DNA of 15,671 bases from an uncultured Eubacteriales bacterium. GTDB taxonomy: Bacteria; Bacillota; Clostridia; Oscillospirales; CAG-272. Positions 1 through 6,820 of this stretch are shown in pieces (within the stretch, counting starts at the first letter, position 1; the number at the start of each line of letters is the position of its first letter). The notes beneath the pieces are model-generated. The model worked only from the letters and a program-made list of their open reading frames with translations. It had not been told where the DNA came from and ran no database searches. The stretch spans positions 1 through 15,671 of the forward strand of contig URAP01000038.1 in the NCBI GenBank assembly GCA_900545935.1, in the 5' to 3' direction. The position numbers and the translations under genes were made by a program.

Positions 1-13
1 CGCTTTTTCTACC

Positions 14-155
14 GCCGAAAATCGCCTCTGCCGTACGCTTGTACGGCGACGTGACGATTTTCGACGCTTCTGCATCTTTTTTATCTCTCCCCGACTCGGG
101 TCGGCTAAAAATCGCCGACCGAAAAAGCTCTCGGGGCGGCTAAAAAAGCGCCGAC
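14..155. repeat. Repeat- and palindrome-rich intergenic patch
   Basis: This stretch contains several related short repeats and hairpins. CGAAAATCG at 16-24 pairs with CGATTTTCG at 55-63 and encloses a 7-bp stem (GCCGTAC 30-36 with GTACGGC 41-47, loop GCTT). GGTCGGC 99-105 pairs with GCCGACC 114-120. Two similar blocks, GGGTCGGCTAAAAATCGCC at 98-116 and GGGGCGGCTAAAAAAGCGCC at 133-152, form an imperfect direct repeat about 35 bp apart. Two plus frames stay open from the window edge (2-160 and 3-143), but neither shows a start or a recognisable domain, so the tail of an unseen upstream gene cannot be excluded. The pattern resembles small dispersed intergenic repeats, but that is inference because only one locus is visible. 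Confidence 0.5.
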
Positions 156-199
156 AGTGAAAGCGAAAGCGGGACTTGTATATACCCCCCTAAAATCAA

Positions 200-240
200 G
201 GCGGCTGTTTAAAAGCGAGTATTTTAACAGCTTCGTCGCC
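200..240 (+). other. Stem-loop in the ftsE leader
   Basis: GCTGTT (204-209) pairs with AACAGC (226-231). Three further A-T pairs (211-213 with 222-224) form across a T-T mismatch. An outer GGCG (200-203) can pair with CGCC (237-240) across a bulge. There is no U-tract after it, so it is not a standard terminator. It lies 29 nt before the ftsE start and just upstream of a weak purine-rich ribosome binding site (AAAGGCAG, about 253-260), so it could tune translation or mRNA stability. No convincing promoter was found between 1 and 269. Confidence 0.45.
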
Positions 241-269
241 GCAACACTAAAAAAAGGCAGAAACCGGAT

Positions 270-950
270 ATGATTAATTTTGAAAATGTGTCTATGACGT
301 ATCCGAACGGTACACCCGCTCTGGATAATGTCAGCCTGCAGATAGGCGACGGTGAATTTGTGTTTATCGTCGGCTCTTCCGGCGCGGGAAAAAGTACGCT
401 GATGAAGCTGCTTCTCCGCGAGGAGAAGGTAACGAGCGGCAGACTGACCGTCGATGAATTTGATCTTACCGACATGCGCGAGAGTCAGATCCCTTATTAT
501 CGCAGGGAGCTCGGAGTGGTCTTTCAGGACTTCCGCCTCTTTGAGCGTAAGACGGTATACGAAAATGTTGCATTCGCCATGCGAGTCATCGGCGAGCCGA
601 TGCGCGTTATCCGTCGCCGTGTGCCGACCATTCTCGGTATAGTAGGGCTTCAGGATAAGGCTGACCGTTTCCCGAGCGAGCTCTCGGGCGGTGAGAAGCA
701 GAGGGTAGCGCTCGCGCGCGCACTCGCGAACAACCCCCGTATGATAATAGCGGACGAGCCTACGGGAAATATCGACCCGCAGATGAGTCTTGAGATAATG
801 AACCTGCTCGTCAAGATACATCGCAAAAACAAGACGGTCATCGTGGTAACGCATGATAAGAGCCTTGTCGACTACTTTCGTCAGCGCGTTGTTACCATTC
901 AGCACGGAAAGATAGTAGATGATAAGATAGGGGGAATGTTCCGTGAATAA
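270..950 (+). CDS. ftsE: Cell division ATP-binding protein FtsE
   Basis: FtsE is the cytoplasmic ATPase of the FtsEX complex, which uses ATP hydrolysis to control peptidoglycan hydrolases outside the membrane instead of transporting a substrate. At 226 residues it has the usual family length. All ABC motifs are visible: Walker A GSSGAGKST at 35-43, Q-loop Q86, signature LSGGE at 138-142, Walker B MIIADEP at 158-164, D-loop D169 and switch histidine H195. The segment VFQDFRLFERKTVYENV is typical of FtsE as opposed to other ABC ATPases. The ATG start has only a weak Shine-Dalgarno (AAAGGCAG), but the protein begins exactly where FtsE proteins do. The stop overlaps the ftsX start by 8 nt, indicating translational coupling. 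A 287-codon open frame on the opposite strand is a shadow. Confidence 0.96.
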   Translation: MINFENVSMTYPNGTPALDNVSLQIGDGEFVFIVGSSGAGKSTLMKLLLREEKVTSGRLTVDEFDLTDMRESQIPYYRRELGVVFQDFRLFERKTVYENVAFAMRVIGEPMRVIRRRVPTILGIVGLQDKADRFPSELSGGEKQRVALARALANNPRMIIADEPTGNIDPQMSLEIMNLLVKIHRKNKTVIVVTHDKSLVDYFRQRVVTIQHGKIVDDKIGGMFRE

Positions 951-2271
951 ACGCAAAAAGGTGAGCATTCTCTACTTTCTTGAGCAGAGCATCAAGAGTC
1001 TGTGGCGAAACGGAGTAATGACCTTTGCGTCCATTGCCGTGCTGCTGTCCTGTCTGCTCGTGCTCGGCAGCTTCGTTCTGCTGCTCGTCAACGTAAACTA
1101 TAATGTTCAGAATATCGGAATGCTTAACTACATCCTCGTATTTGTCGATACCGACCGTGATCCGTCGCTCTCGACAGAGGAGGTAGACGATGCATTTACC
1201 ATAGATCAGGCTTCGCCCGAAACGACCGCCTCCGGCTCGATAGTTGAGAATGGCGGCTCAGCCGAGACTACCTCCGACAGCGGTAATGCCGGACAATCGG
1301 AGTCCTCGCTCGTCCGTGTCCGCGGCTTGTGGGACGATATGTCTGATGCCGATATCGCTTCGCTCGGCTCCAAGTATGACGGCGAGGAGATAACCTCACT
1401 GCAGAGCGGAGTGCTTTCATCGACGGAGGAGCTTGTCAACTTCACCGACCTTTCCAAGGCGCGTACCGAGGTCGAGAATCTGCGCGAGCGCTTTGCATCG
1501 GTCAAGGCAAGAAAGGCAGAGCTCGGCGGCGATGCACTCGGCGTTTATAATGATACCGAGACGGAGCTGACAAACATATACAAGCGCATTACCTCGCTCA
1601 ACGATATAGAGCTTGCCATCAGACAGCTCGATAATGTCGACACCGTAAAATTTACGAGCAAGGCGCAGGCGCTTGCCGAAATGAACGAAAAGTACGCTGA
1701 GTACACCGATCTTTTCGACAGACTCAAGTCCGGCGATAACCCGCTGACCGATCAGTTCACTATCACATATAAGGACAATACCGGCGTAAACGAGCTCAAG
1801 ACCAGCCTCGAACACATGACCGGCATGATATATAAGATAAACTGTCAGGTCGAGATAGCGAACACCATCGAAAATGTCCGTTCGGGCATCGTATTCGTGT
1901 TTGTGTGGTTCCTTGTTATTCTTATCGTTGTCAGCATGTTCGTAATTATCAATACCATTAAGCTCGCTGTATTCTCTCGCAGACAGGAGATCATGGTCAT
2001 GCGCTATGTCGGAGCGACGAATGCGTTTATCACAACACCGTTCGTTTTCGAGGGTGTGATAATCGGACTGGTGGCAAGTATTGCGGCTTACATCGTACAG
2101 TACTATACCTACATGTACATTCACAATACCGTATTGACCAAGTTCCCGTTTATTTCGGTGGTCGATTTTGGCAGCTTCGGCGGGATACTGCTCGTCGGAT
2201 TCCTCGGACTCGGCATACTCACGGGTATCATAGGTTCGGTTATCTCACTGCACAAATACCTTAGGGCATAA
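943..2271 (+). CDS. ftsX: Cell division membrane protein FtsX, with large extracellular insert
   Basis: FtsX is the membrane partner of FtsE; its extracellular domain binds and activates septal hydrolases. The GTG start at 943 follows a good ribosome binding site (AGGGGGAA, 929-936) and overlaps the ftsE stop. The protein has 442 residues, whereas Bacillota homologues are usually near 300. Four membrane segments are seen: about 26-51, 316-338, 366-386 and 412-436. The cytoplasmic loop NTIKLAVFSRRQEIMVMRYV (337-356), followed by GAT, is diagnostic. In the extracellular domain, the first strand (63-69) should lead almost directly to the conserved helix and VDTVKFTSKAQAL (232-244). Instead about 145 residues (roughly 73-218) intervene. 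The first part is a Ser/Thr/Glu/Gly-rich disordered stretch and the second is charged and helical, perhaps coiled coil (about 165-218). Frame and family motifs are intact on both sides, so this is an insertion and not a sequencing error. Confidence 0.93.
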   Translation: MNKRKKVSILYFLEQSIKSLWRNGVMTFASIAVLLSCLLVLGSFVLLLVNVNYNVQNIGMLNYILVFVDTDRDPSLSTEEVDDAFTIDQASPETTASGSIVENGGSAETTSDSGNAGQSESSLVRVRGLWDDMSDADIASLGSKYDGEEITSLQSGVLSSTEELVNFTDLSKARTEVENLRERFASVKARKAELGGDALGVYNDTETELTNIYKRITSLNDIELAIRQLDNVDTVKFTSKAQALAEMNEKYAEYTDLFDRLKSGDNPLTDQFTITYKDNTGVNELKTSLEHMTGMIYKINCQVEIANTIENVRSGIVFVFVWFLVILIVVSMFVIINTIKLAVFSRRQEIMVMRYVGATNAFITTPFVFEGVIIGLVASIAAYIVQYYTYMYIHNTVLTKFPFISVVDFGSFGGILLVGFLGLGILTGIIGSVISLHKYLRA

Positions 2272-2278
2272 AGGCATA

Positions 2279-2295
2279 CGGAGGAACTGCCTCCG
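2279..2295 (+). other. Short GC-rich stem-loop after ftsX
   Basis: CGGAGG (2279-2284) pairs with CCTCCG (2290-2295) around a 5-nt loop, starting 7 nt after the ftsX stop. No U-tract follows, so full termination is unlikely. It may mark a processing or stability boundary between the ftsEX part of the transcript and the hydrolase genes. Confidence 0.5.
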
Positions 2296-2316
2296 ACAAT
2301 GCGCCGATAATACCGG

Positions 2317-2350
2317 AAAGGAGGGCTTCGGTCAGCGAAGCTGAGGTGAT
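2317..2350 (+). promoter_or_regulatory. Double Shine-Dalgarno region with a hairpin between
   Basis: A near-perfect anti-16S match, AAAGGAGG (2317-2324), is followed by a 6-bp hairpin (GCTTCG 2325-2330 with CGAAGC 2336-2341) and then by a second site, GAGGTGAT (2343-2350). The second site is correctly spaced for the ATG at 2356. The first lies 31 nt from the ATG, too far in linear terms. No in-frame start can use it, because a TGA at 2347-2349 closes the frame upstream. The hairpin could shorten the distance, or the first site could act as a ribosome standby site; both are inference. Confidence 0.5.
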
Positions 2351-2355
2351 TTTTT

Positions 2356-3609
2356 ATGAAAAAAAGAGTTTTAAAGTCGATTTCCGCACTGCTTTTGCTC
2401 GCGGTAACAGCAGCGTCTGCATCTCCTCTCGTAATGCATTTGTCCGCTGCATCCTCATCGGTCAGCGAATGGGAGCGTCAGCGTCAGGAACTGCAGAGCA
2501 AGATAGATGAGTACAACAAGTCTATCGAGACGGCTAAAAATGATATCGACGGCGCGCTTGAGCGTAAGGCGCAGATAGATGAGCAGATCGACCTTATTAC
2601 CGAAAAGATAGCGTCGACAAACGCCATCATCGACCAGTACGACAGTGATATACAGAAGATAAACTCGCGTATAGTCGATATGGATTCCGAGATAGACACA
2701 AAATACGAGCGTTTTGAGAGCTGGCTACGAATGATGCAGCTCAGCGGCGATGTCAACTATCTTGAGATGGTGCTCTCGGCGGATTCGTTCGTTTCCTTTC
2801 TTGAGACGGTTGACCGTATGGGAACGCTCATTAAGTATCAGAATACCGTCATGGAGGATCTGCGTGCCGATGTCAACGCCGCTTCAGAGCAGCGCGACGA
2901 GGCTGATACCCTCCGCGCGGAGCAGCTTGAGGTAAAGCAGCAACTCGAGTCGGATAATGCTCAGCTTACGGCGCTGCAGAAGAAATCCGAGAATTACATA
3001 ACCGAGCTGAAAAAGAATCAGGCTCAGTATGAGAGATACCTTGCCGATGCAGAGGCTGCGGATGAAAAGCTCGGAAATGAGATAGAGGCAGAGCTTTCAC
3101 GCATTGCCGCAGAGCAGGCGAGAAAGGCGGCTGAAGAGGCCGCAAGAAACAATAACAGCGGCAGCACGACGGGAAGCGGTGCAACATCAGGCGAACGCCC
3201 GTCCTATCAGTGGCCCGTTGAGGGCAAGTATGTCGTTTCTTCGAATTTCGGTATCTGCCGCGGCAGCTATCACAGAGGAATAGATATTCCCGCACCATTC
3301 GGAACAAATATCTACGCAGCAGATTCCGGTACCGTTGCCGAGGCCACCTATCATGTCAGCTTCGGTAATTATGTGCTTATTACACACGAAAACGGCTATG
3401 CAACGCTTTATGCGCATTGCTCGAGCTTGCTTGTAAAGCCCGGTGATACGGTCGAAAAGGGGCAGACGATAGCGCTTGTCGGAAATACGGGAAATTCATA
3501 CGGCTGCCATCTGCACTTCGAGACCTATTCAGGCGGTTCGCTCGTTGAGCCGCTCGACTTCTTCGCATATATGAAGGATAAGTACGTTATTAGTATCTAT
3601 GGCGGCTGA
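2356..3609 (+). CDS. Secreted coiled-coil M23 (LytM) peptidoglycan hydrolase, EnvC-like, copy 1
   Basis: This is a predicted exported cell-wall endopeptidase of 417 residues. An N-terminal signal peptide (basic MKKR, then a hydrophobic core to about 22, probable cleavage near 31-32) is followed by a long heptad-rich coiled coil (about 36-260). A Ser/Gly/Asn linker (about 263-280) leads to a C-terminal M23/LytM domain (about 284-410). All metal and catalytic residues are present: H306 and D310 of HxxxD, H354 in LYAH, and H385 and H387 of HLH. E. coli EnvC has a degenerate LytM domain and only activates amidases; this protein looks able to cut peptidoglycan itself. The coiled coil contains SWLRMMQLSGDVNYLEMVLS, the type of central segment seen in EnvC, PcsB and CwlO proteins that dock on FtsX. 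Its position just after ftsX supports control by FtsEX. Substrate bond specificity cannot be read from the sequence. Confidence 0.88.
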   Translation: MKKRVLKSISALLLLAVTAASASPLVMHLSAASSSVSEWERQRQELQSKIDEYNKSIETAKNDIDGALERKAQIDEQIDLITEKIASTNAIIDQYDSDIQKINSRIVDMDSEIDTKYERFESWLRMMQLSGDVNYLEMVLSADSFVSFLETVDRMGTLIKYQNTVMEDLRADVNAASEQRDEADTLRAEQLEVKQQLESDNAQLTALQKKSENYITELKKNQAQYERYLADAEAADEKLGNEIEAELSRIAAEQARKAAEEAARNNNSGSTTGSGATSGERPSYQWPVEGKYVVSSNFGICRGSYHRGIDIPAPFGTNIYAADSGTVAEATYHVSFGNYVLITHENGYATLYAHCSSLLVKPGDTVEKGQTIALVGNTGNSYGCHLHFETYSGGSLVEPLDFFAYMKDKYVISIYGG

Positions 3610-3677
3610 TTAAAGTATCGTCTGCCGTTTGCGCGGCATACAGTATAGACGGCATACCGGCACAATTGAATCGGAAA

Positions 3678-3686
3678 GGGGGGGAG
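3678..3686 (+). promoter_or_regulatory. Ribosome binding site containing a run of seven G
   Basis: The start of the second hydrolase gene is preceded by AAAGGGGGGGAG (3675-3686), a Shine-Dalgarno embedded in a G7 homopolymer (3678-3684), with ATG at 3691. It supports the chosen start. A weak stem-loop (TGCCG 3623-3627 with CGGCA 3634-3638) lies in the same 81-nt spacer. Confidence 0.6.
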
Positions 3687-3690
3687 AAAT

Positions 3691-5016
3691 ATGGCGAAAT
3701 TGAGGAGACACATTACATCGCGCAGGGCACGGGCGATATCTGCGCTGTTGCTTCTGTCGGCGGCGATAGCCGTATTCTCGCCGTGTACCTCACCGTCTTT
3801 TTATGCGGCATCTGTATCGCAGAATAAGGCGAAGCTGAACGAGCTGCAGCAGCAGATAAACAACTATTCGGATAAGATAGATTCTATCAGCAGCAGCGTA
3901 AGCGGTCTGCTCGCCGAAAAGGAGAGGATAGATTCGGAGATCGAACTGCTCAGCGACAAGATGGCGGTGACGGGAAATCTCATATCCGAGTACGATTCGC
4001 AGATAAGCGATGCTAATGCGCGGATAGCGGAGATAAACGCAGACCTCGACGATAAGTATGACCGCTTCAAGAGCTGGCTGAAAATGATGCAGTTCTGCGG
4101 CGATATGAATCCGGTCGAGCTTGCCTTCTCCTCCGATAACTTTATCGACTTTCTCGAGAGTGCAGATAGGCTCGGAACGATGGTCGAGTATCAGAATAAT
4201 GTTATGGACGGGCTTCGTGAGGACGTTCGTATGATAGCCGAGCAGACGGCGACGCTTACCTCACTCAAGGAGGAGCAGGTCACCGTTATGGAGTCGCTCC
4301 GTTCGGACAGTGAGCGGCTCGAGTCGCTTCGCTCACAGTCGGAGAACTACATTGCAACGCTTCAGGCGGATATGACCAAGTACAACCAGCTTCGATCAGA
4401 GGCTCAGGAACAGGAGGATTCGCTGAACGCTGAGATAGAGGCAGAGCTGAAGCGCTTAGCCGAGGAGGAGCGAAGAAGAACCGAAGCCACGGCGCCCGTA
4501 ACAAAGGCTCCCGAGATTAAACCGTCAAACCCGTCGGACGGAGACGAGACAAAGCCGACGACGGATACGCCGACTCCGTCGCCCGACCCGGGCGGTGCGC
4601 CGAGTATGATCTGGCCGATAGGCGATCGCTTCCTTGTCAGTACGACATTCCGGTATCAGCGTCCCGGAGAGTCTCCTCATAAGGGTATCGACATCCCCGC
4701 ACCGAACGGTACCGCGATAAAGGCGGCAGCCGCAGGCACCGTCGTCACGGCGGCAAAGCATTCGAGCTACGGCAACTATGTTATCGTCAGCCACGGCAGC
4801 GGTTACGCTACGCTCTATGCTCACTGCTCAAAGCTGTATGTAAGTGTCGGCGAGACCGTATCGCAGGGACAGACGATAGCTGCGGTCGGAAATACCGGCT
4901 ATTCGTTCGGCAATCATCTGCACTTTGAGGTCCGCCTTAACGGCGCGCTCACCGATCCGCTGTCGTATTACGACTATATGAGGGATAGGATAACCATTCA
5001 GATATATAACGGATAA
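3691..5016 (+). CDS. Secreted coiled-coil M23 (LytM) peptidoglycan hydrolase, EnvC-like, copy 2
   Basis: This is a 441-residue paralogue of the preceding gene with the same architecture. It has an arginine-rich N-region and hydrophobic signal segment (about 15-33, cleavage probably near 40), a coiled coil (about 44-270), a Pro/Thr/Asp-rich linker (about 272-306) and an M23/LytM domain (about 308-435). Catalytic residues are complete: H330 and D334, H378 in LYAH, H409 and H411 in HLH. The two proteins align through the whole coiled coil, including the FtsX-docking-type segment (here SWLKMMQFCGDMNPVELAFS), so the pair arose by tandem gene duplication. They differ most in the linker, which is Ser/Gly-rich in copy 1 and Pro-rich in copy 2, and in the loop before HxxxD. 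It is the last gene before the terminator. Different timing or localisation of the two copies is plausible but unproven. Confidence 0.88.
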   Translation: MAKLRRHITSRRARAISALLLLSAAIAVFSPCTSPSFYAASVSQNKAKLNELQQQINNYSDKIDSISSSVSGLLAEKERIDSEIELLSDKMAVTGNLISEYDSQISDANARIAEINADLDDKYDRFKSWLKMMQFCGDMNPVELAFSSDNFIDFLESADRLGTMVEYQNNVMDGLREDVRMIAEQTATLTSLKEEQVTVMESLRSDSERLESLRSQSENYIATLQADMTKYNQLRSEAQEQEDSLNAEIEAELKRLAEEERRRTEATAPVTKAPEIKPSNPSDGDETKPTTDTPTPSPDPGGAPSMIWPIGDRFLVSTTFRYQRPGESPHKGIDIPAPNGTAIKAAAAGTVVTAAKHSSYGNYVIVSHGSGYATLYAHCSKLYVSVGETVSQGQTIAAVGNTGYSFGNHLHFEVRLNGALTDPLSYYDYMRDRITIQIYNG

Positions 5017-5067
5017 TTTGAATCTAAACAGAATATTGTGATTCATATTCGGGTCCCGTTCTGCCGT

Positions 5068-5096
5068 TTGACAGAGTGGGGAGTTTTATATATTTT
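5068..5096 (+). promoter_or_regulatory. Possible sigma-70-type promoter just before the terminator
   Basis: A perfect TTGACA at 5068-5073 is followed after 17 bp by TATTTT (5091-5096), or after 15 bp by TATATT (5089-5094). Transcription would start near 5100 and meet the terminator at 5114-5162 almost at once, giving an RNA of roughly 60 nt. The match could be chance in an AT-rich spacer. Confidence 0.35.
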
Positions 5097-5113
5097 GTCT
5101 GATACAGTATTCA

Positions 5114-5162
5114 AAAAATCACCGTGAACAGTCGGGCAATATCCGCTGTTACGGTGATTTTT
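5114..5162. terminator. Bidirectional intrinsic terminator between convergent operons
   Basis: AAAAATCACCGT (5114-5125) pairs perfectly with ACGGTGATTTTT (5151-5162). A further 5 bp form inside (AACAG 5127-5131 with CTGTT 5146-5150). The right arm ends in five T on the plus strand, and the A-run 5113-5118 gives six T on the minus strand, so it should stop both the ftsEX-hydrolase transcript and the convergent acyltransferase transcript. The remaining spacer 5163-5291 shows no gene or clear element. Confidence 0.85.
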
Positions 5163-5291
5163 GTATGTACTTTTATGTATATGCACGGAGTCAGCCGCAG
5201 CAATGCCGAGCCGACTTCATAATCCGCTCAGCCGAGGCATGTATCATTTGTTACATTACCCCGGCGCAGCCGTTTAAATTATTTGCTCTTC

Positions 5292-6722
5292 TTATTTCTT
5301 CTTGTGCAGGCGTGTGTGACATAGCTCCTCGTAGCGGTCAAAATCGACCTCACGCAGAATGTTCTCGAGCTCCTCGTCGCCCATGACGGTTGTTCTGCCG
5401 CTCTCGTACTGTGCGTCGACGCGCATTTTCATTGCCGCAACGAACGGTTCGCGCTTGTCTATTGTATTGTCGCCCTCGAGACGGAAGAAGCTGTTTACCC
5501 AGTGTGCTATTCCGGCAAGTCCGCTGTGCGAATCGACCGCGACCAATGCGGGACGTCCGAGCAGCTTTGCGGTATCAAAGATGTTGTATATCTCCTCATC
5601 CTTGAGCAGTCCGTCGGCGTGGATGCCTGCGCGGGTGACGTTGAAGTTTCTGCCGACGAAAGGCGTTCTCGGCGGTATTTCATAGCCGATCTCGTCCTCA
5701 AAATAGCGTGCGATCTCGGTGATCACCGGCAGCTCCATTCCGTCTGTCGTTCCGCGCAGCGAAGCATATTCCATTACCATTGCCTCGAGCGGGCAGTTGC
5801 CGGTGCGCTCACCGATGCCGAGAAGCGAGCAGTTGACGCTTGAGGCGCCGTACAGCCATGCGGTGGAGGCGTTTGTTACGACCTTATAAAAATCGTTGTG
5901 ACCGTGCCACTCGAGCATTTCGCTCGGTGTTCCCGCATAGTGCATAAGTCCGTATATGATTCCGGGAACGCTGCGAGGCAGCGCCGCGCCGGGGTAAGAT
6001 ACGCCGTAGCCCATCGTGTCGCAGGCGCGTATTTTTATCGGAATTCCCGCCTCCTCGCCGAGCCTGTTCAGCTCGGTTGCAAACGGAACTACAAAGCCGT
6101 AGAAGTCCGCGCGGGTGATATCCTCGAAGTGGCAGCGTGGGTATATTCCGCGGTCAAGTATGCTCTTGACTACTCCGAGATACTTGTCGAGAGCCTTTGC
6201 GCGGGTTAGTCCCATCTTTTTATAGATGTGATAGTCTGAGCAGGAGACGAGCACGCCGGTCTCGCGGATACCGAGATCCTTAACGAGCTGAAAATCCTTT
6301 TCCGACGCGCGAATCCATGTGGTTATCTCCGGAAAATCGTAGCCGAGCTCCTTGCAGCGCAGCAGCGACTCGCGATCCTTTTCCGAATAGACAAAGAATT
6401 CACTCTGACGGATTATGCCCTTCGGTCCGCCGAGGCTGTGCATTAGCTTATACAGATGTACAATCTGCTCGACCGTAAATGGCGAGGTCGACTGCTGACC
6501 GTCGCGGAAGGTGGTATCCGTTATCCAGATCTCCTTGGGCATGCAGGTAGGTACAAAGCGGTGGTTGAACGAAACCTTCGGCACGCTTTCATAATCGAAA
6601 AGGTGGCGGTATAGGTTCGGCTCCTCGCGATCCTGGAGCTGATATTTATATGCCGATTGCTCGAGCAGATTTGTCGAGTCGGAGAATGTAAGCGTCTGAG
6701 GCACTTCGTGCTGATATTGCAT
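5292..6722 (-). CDS. LeuA/HMGL-family acyl-CoA condensing enzyme, probable Re-citrate synthase-like
   Basis: This 476-residue enzyme belongs to the HMGL-like TIM-barrel family, which condenses an acyl-CoA with a 2-oxo acid (2-isopropylmalate, homocitrate, citramalate and Re-citrate synthases). The barrel opens with DTTFRDGQQ (69-77), the family's metal- and oxo-acid-binding strand. The metal-binding HGH motif is H273-G-H275 within EWHGHNDF, and GERTGNCPLE follows. An N-terminal extension of about 60 residues, the phrase GGPKGIIRQSEFF and the CDTMGYGVSYPGAALPRSV segment fit, from memory, the clostridial subgroup that includes Re-citrate synthase of Clostridium kluyveri, not true LeuA. There is no room for the LeuA allosteric domain. 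Re-citrate synthase makes citrate from acetyl-CoA and oxaloacetate in anaerobes lacking the usual enzyme. The ATG at 6722 has a strong AAAGGAG site 7 nt upstream. Family membership is firm; the exact substrate is not. It stands alone as a single-gene unit. Confidence 0.82.
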   Translation of the reverse strand: MQYQHEVPQTLTFSDSTNLLEQSAYKYQLQDREEPNLYRHLFDYESVPKVSFNHRFVPTCMPKEIWITDTTFRDGQQSTSPFTVEQIVHLYKLMHSLGGPKGIIRQSEFFVYSEKDRESLLRCKELGYDFPEITTWIRASEKDFQLVKDLGIRETGVLVSCSDYHIYKKMGLTRAKALDKYLGVVKSILDRGIYPRCHFEDITRADFYGFVVPFATELNRLGEEAGIPIKIRACDTMGYGVSYPGAALPRSVPGIIYGLMHYAGTPSEMLEWHGHNDFYKVVTNASTAWLYGASSVNCSLLGIGERTGNCPLEAMVMEYASLRGTTDGMELPVITEIARYFEDEIGYEIPPRTPFVGRNFNVTRAGIHADGLLKDEEIYNIFDTAKLLGRPALVAVDSHSGLAGIAHWVNSFFRLEGDNTIDKREPFVAAMKMRVDAQYESGRTTVMGDEELENILREVDFDRYEELCHTRLHKKK

Positions 6723-6774
6723 GAAAAAACTCCTTTTCTGTCTCCGCGTTTTGCGGACGTGTGTTAACTTCTAT

Positions 6775-6803
6775 ATTATATCACCGTGTGTGAATTATTG
6801 CAA
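6775..6803 (-). promoter_or_regulatory. Promoter of the acyltransferase gene
   Basis: Read on the minus strand, TTGCAA (6803-6798) and a perfect TATAAT (6780-6775) are separated by 17 bp. The start would be near 6768, giving a leader of about 46 nt with a small 5-bp hairpin (plus-strand TCCGC 6743-6747 with GCGGA 6753-6757) just upstream of the AAAGGAG ribosome binding site. Confidence 0.7.
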
Positions 6804-6820
6804 TAGTACGCCGTCGTTTT

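Noticed and set aside
105..968. 287-codon open frame on the minus strand opposite ftsE
   Set aside because: It covers a complete, motif-perfect ftsE, has no domain or good ribosome binding site, and its amino-acid pattern is that of a reverse-complement shadow.
1417..2124. 235-codon minus-strand frame opposite ftsX
   Set aside because: Shadow of ftsX; no recognisable domain and no independent expression signal.
3691..3800. Possible lipoprotein signal in the second hydrolase because of a cysteine after the hydrophobic segment
   Set aside because: The residues before the cysteine (VFSP) do not fit a lipobox, which needs a small residue at -1 and usually Leu at -3; an ordinary signal peptide is more likely.
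5165..5386. 73-codon plus-strand frame after the terminator
   Set aside because: No ribosome binding site, no domain, and it runs into the 3' end of the minus-strand acyltransferase gene.
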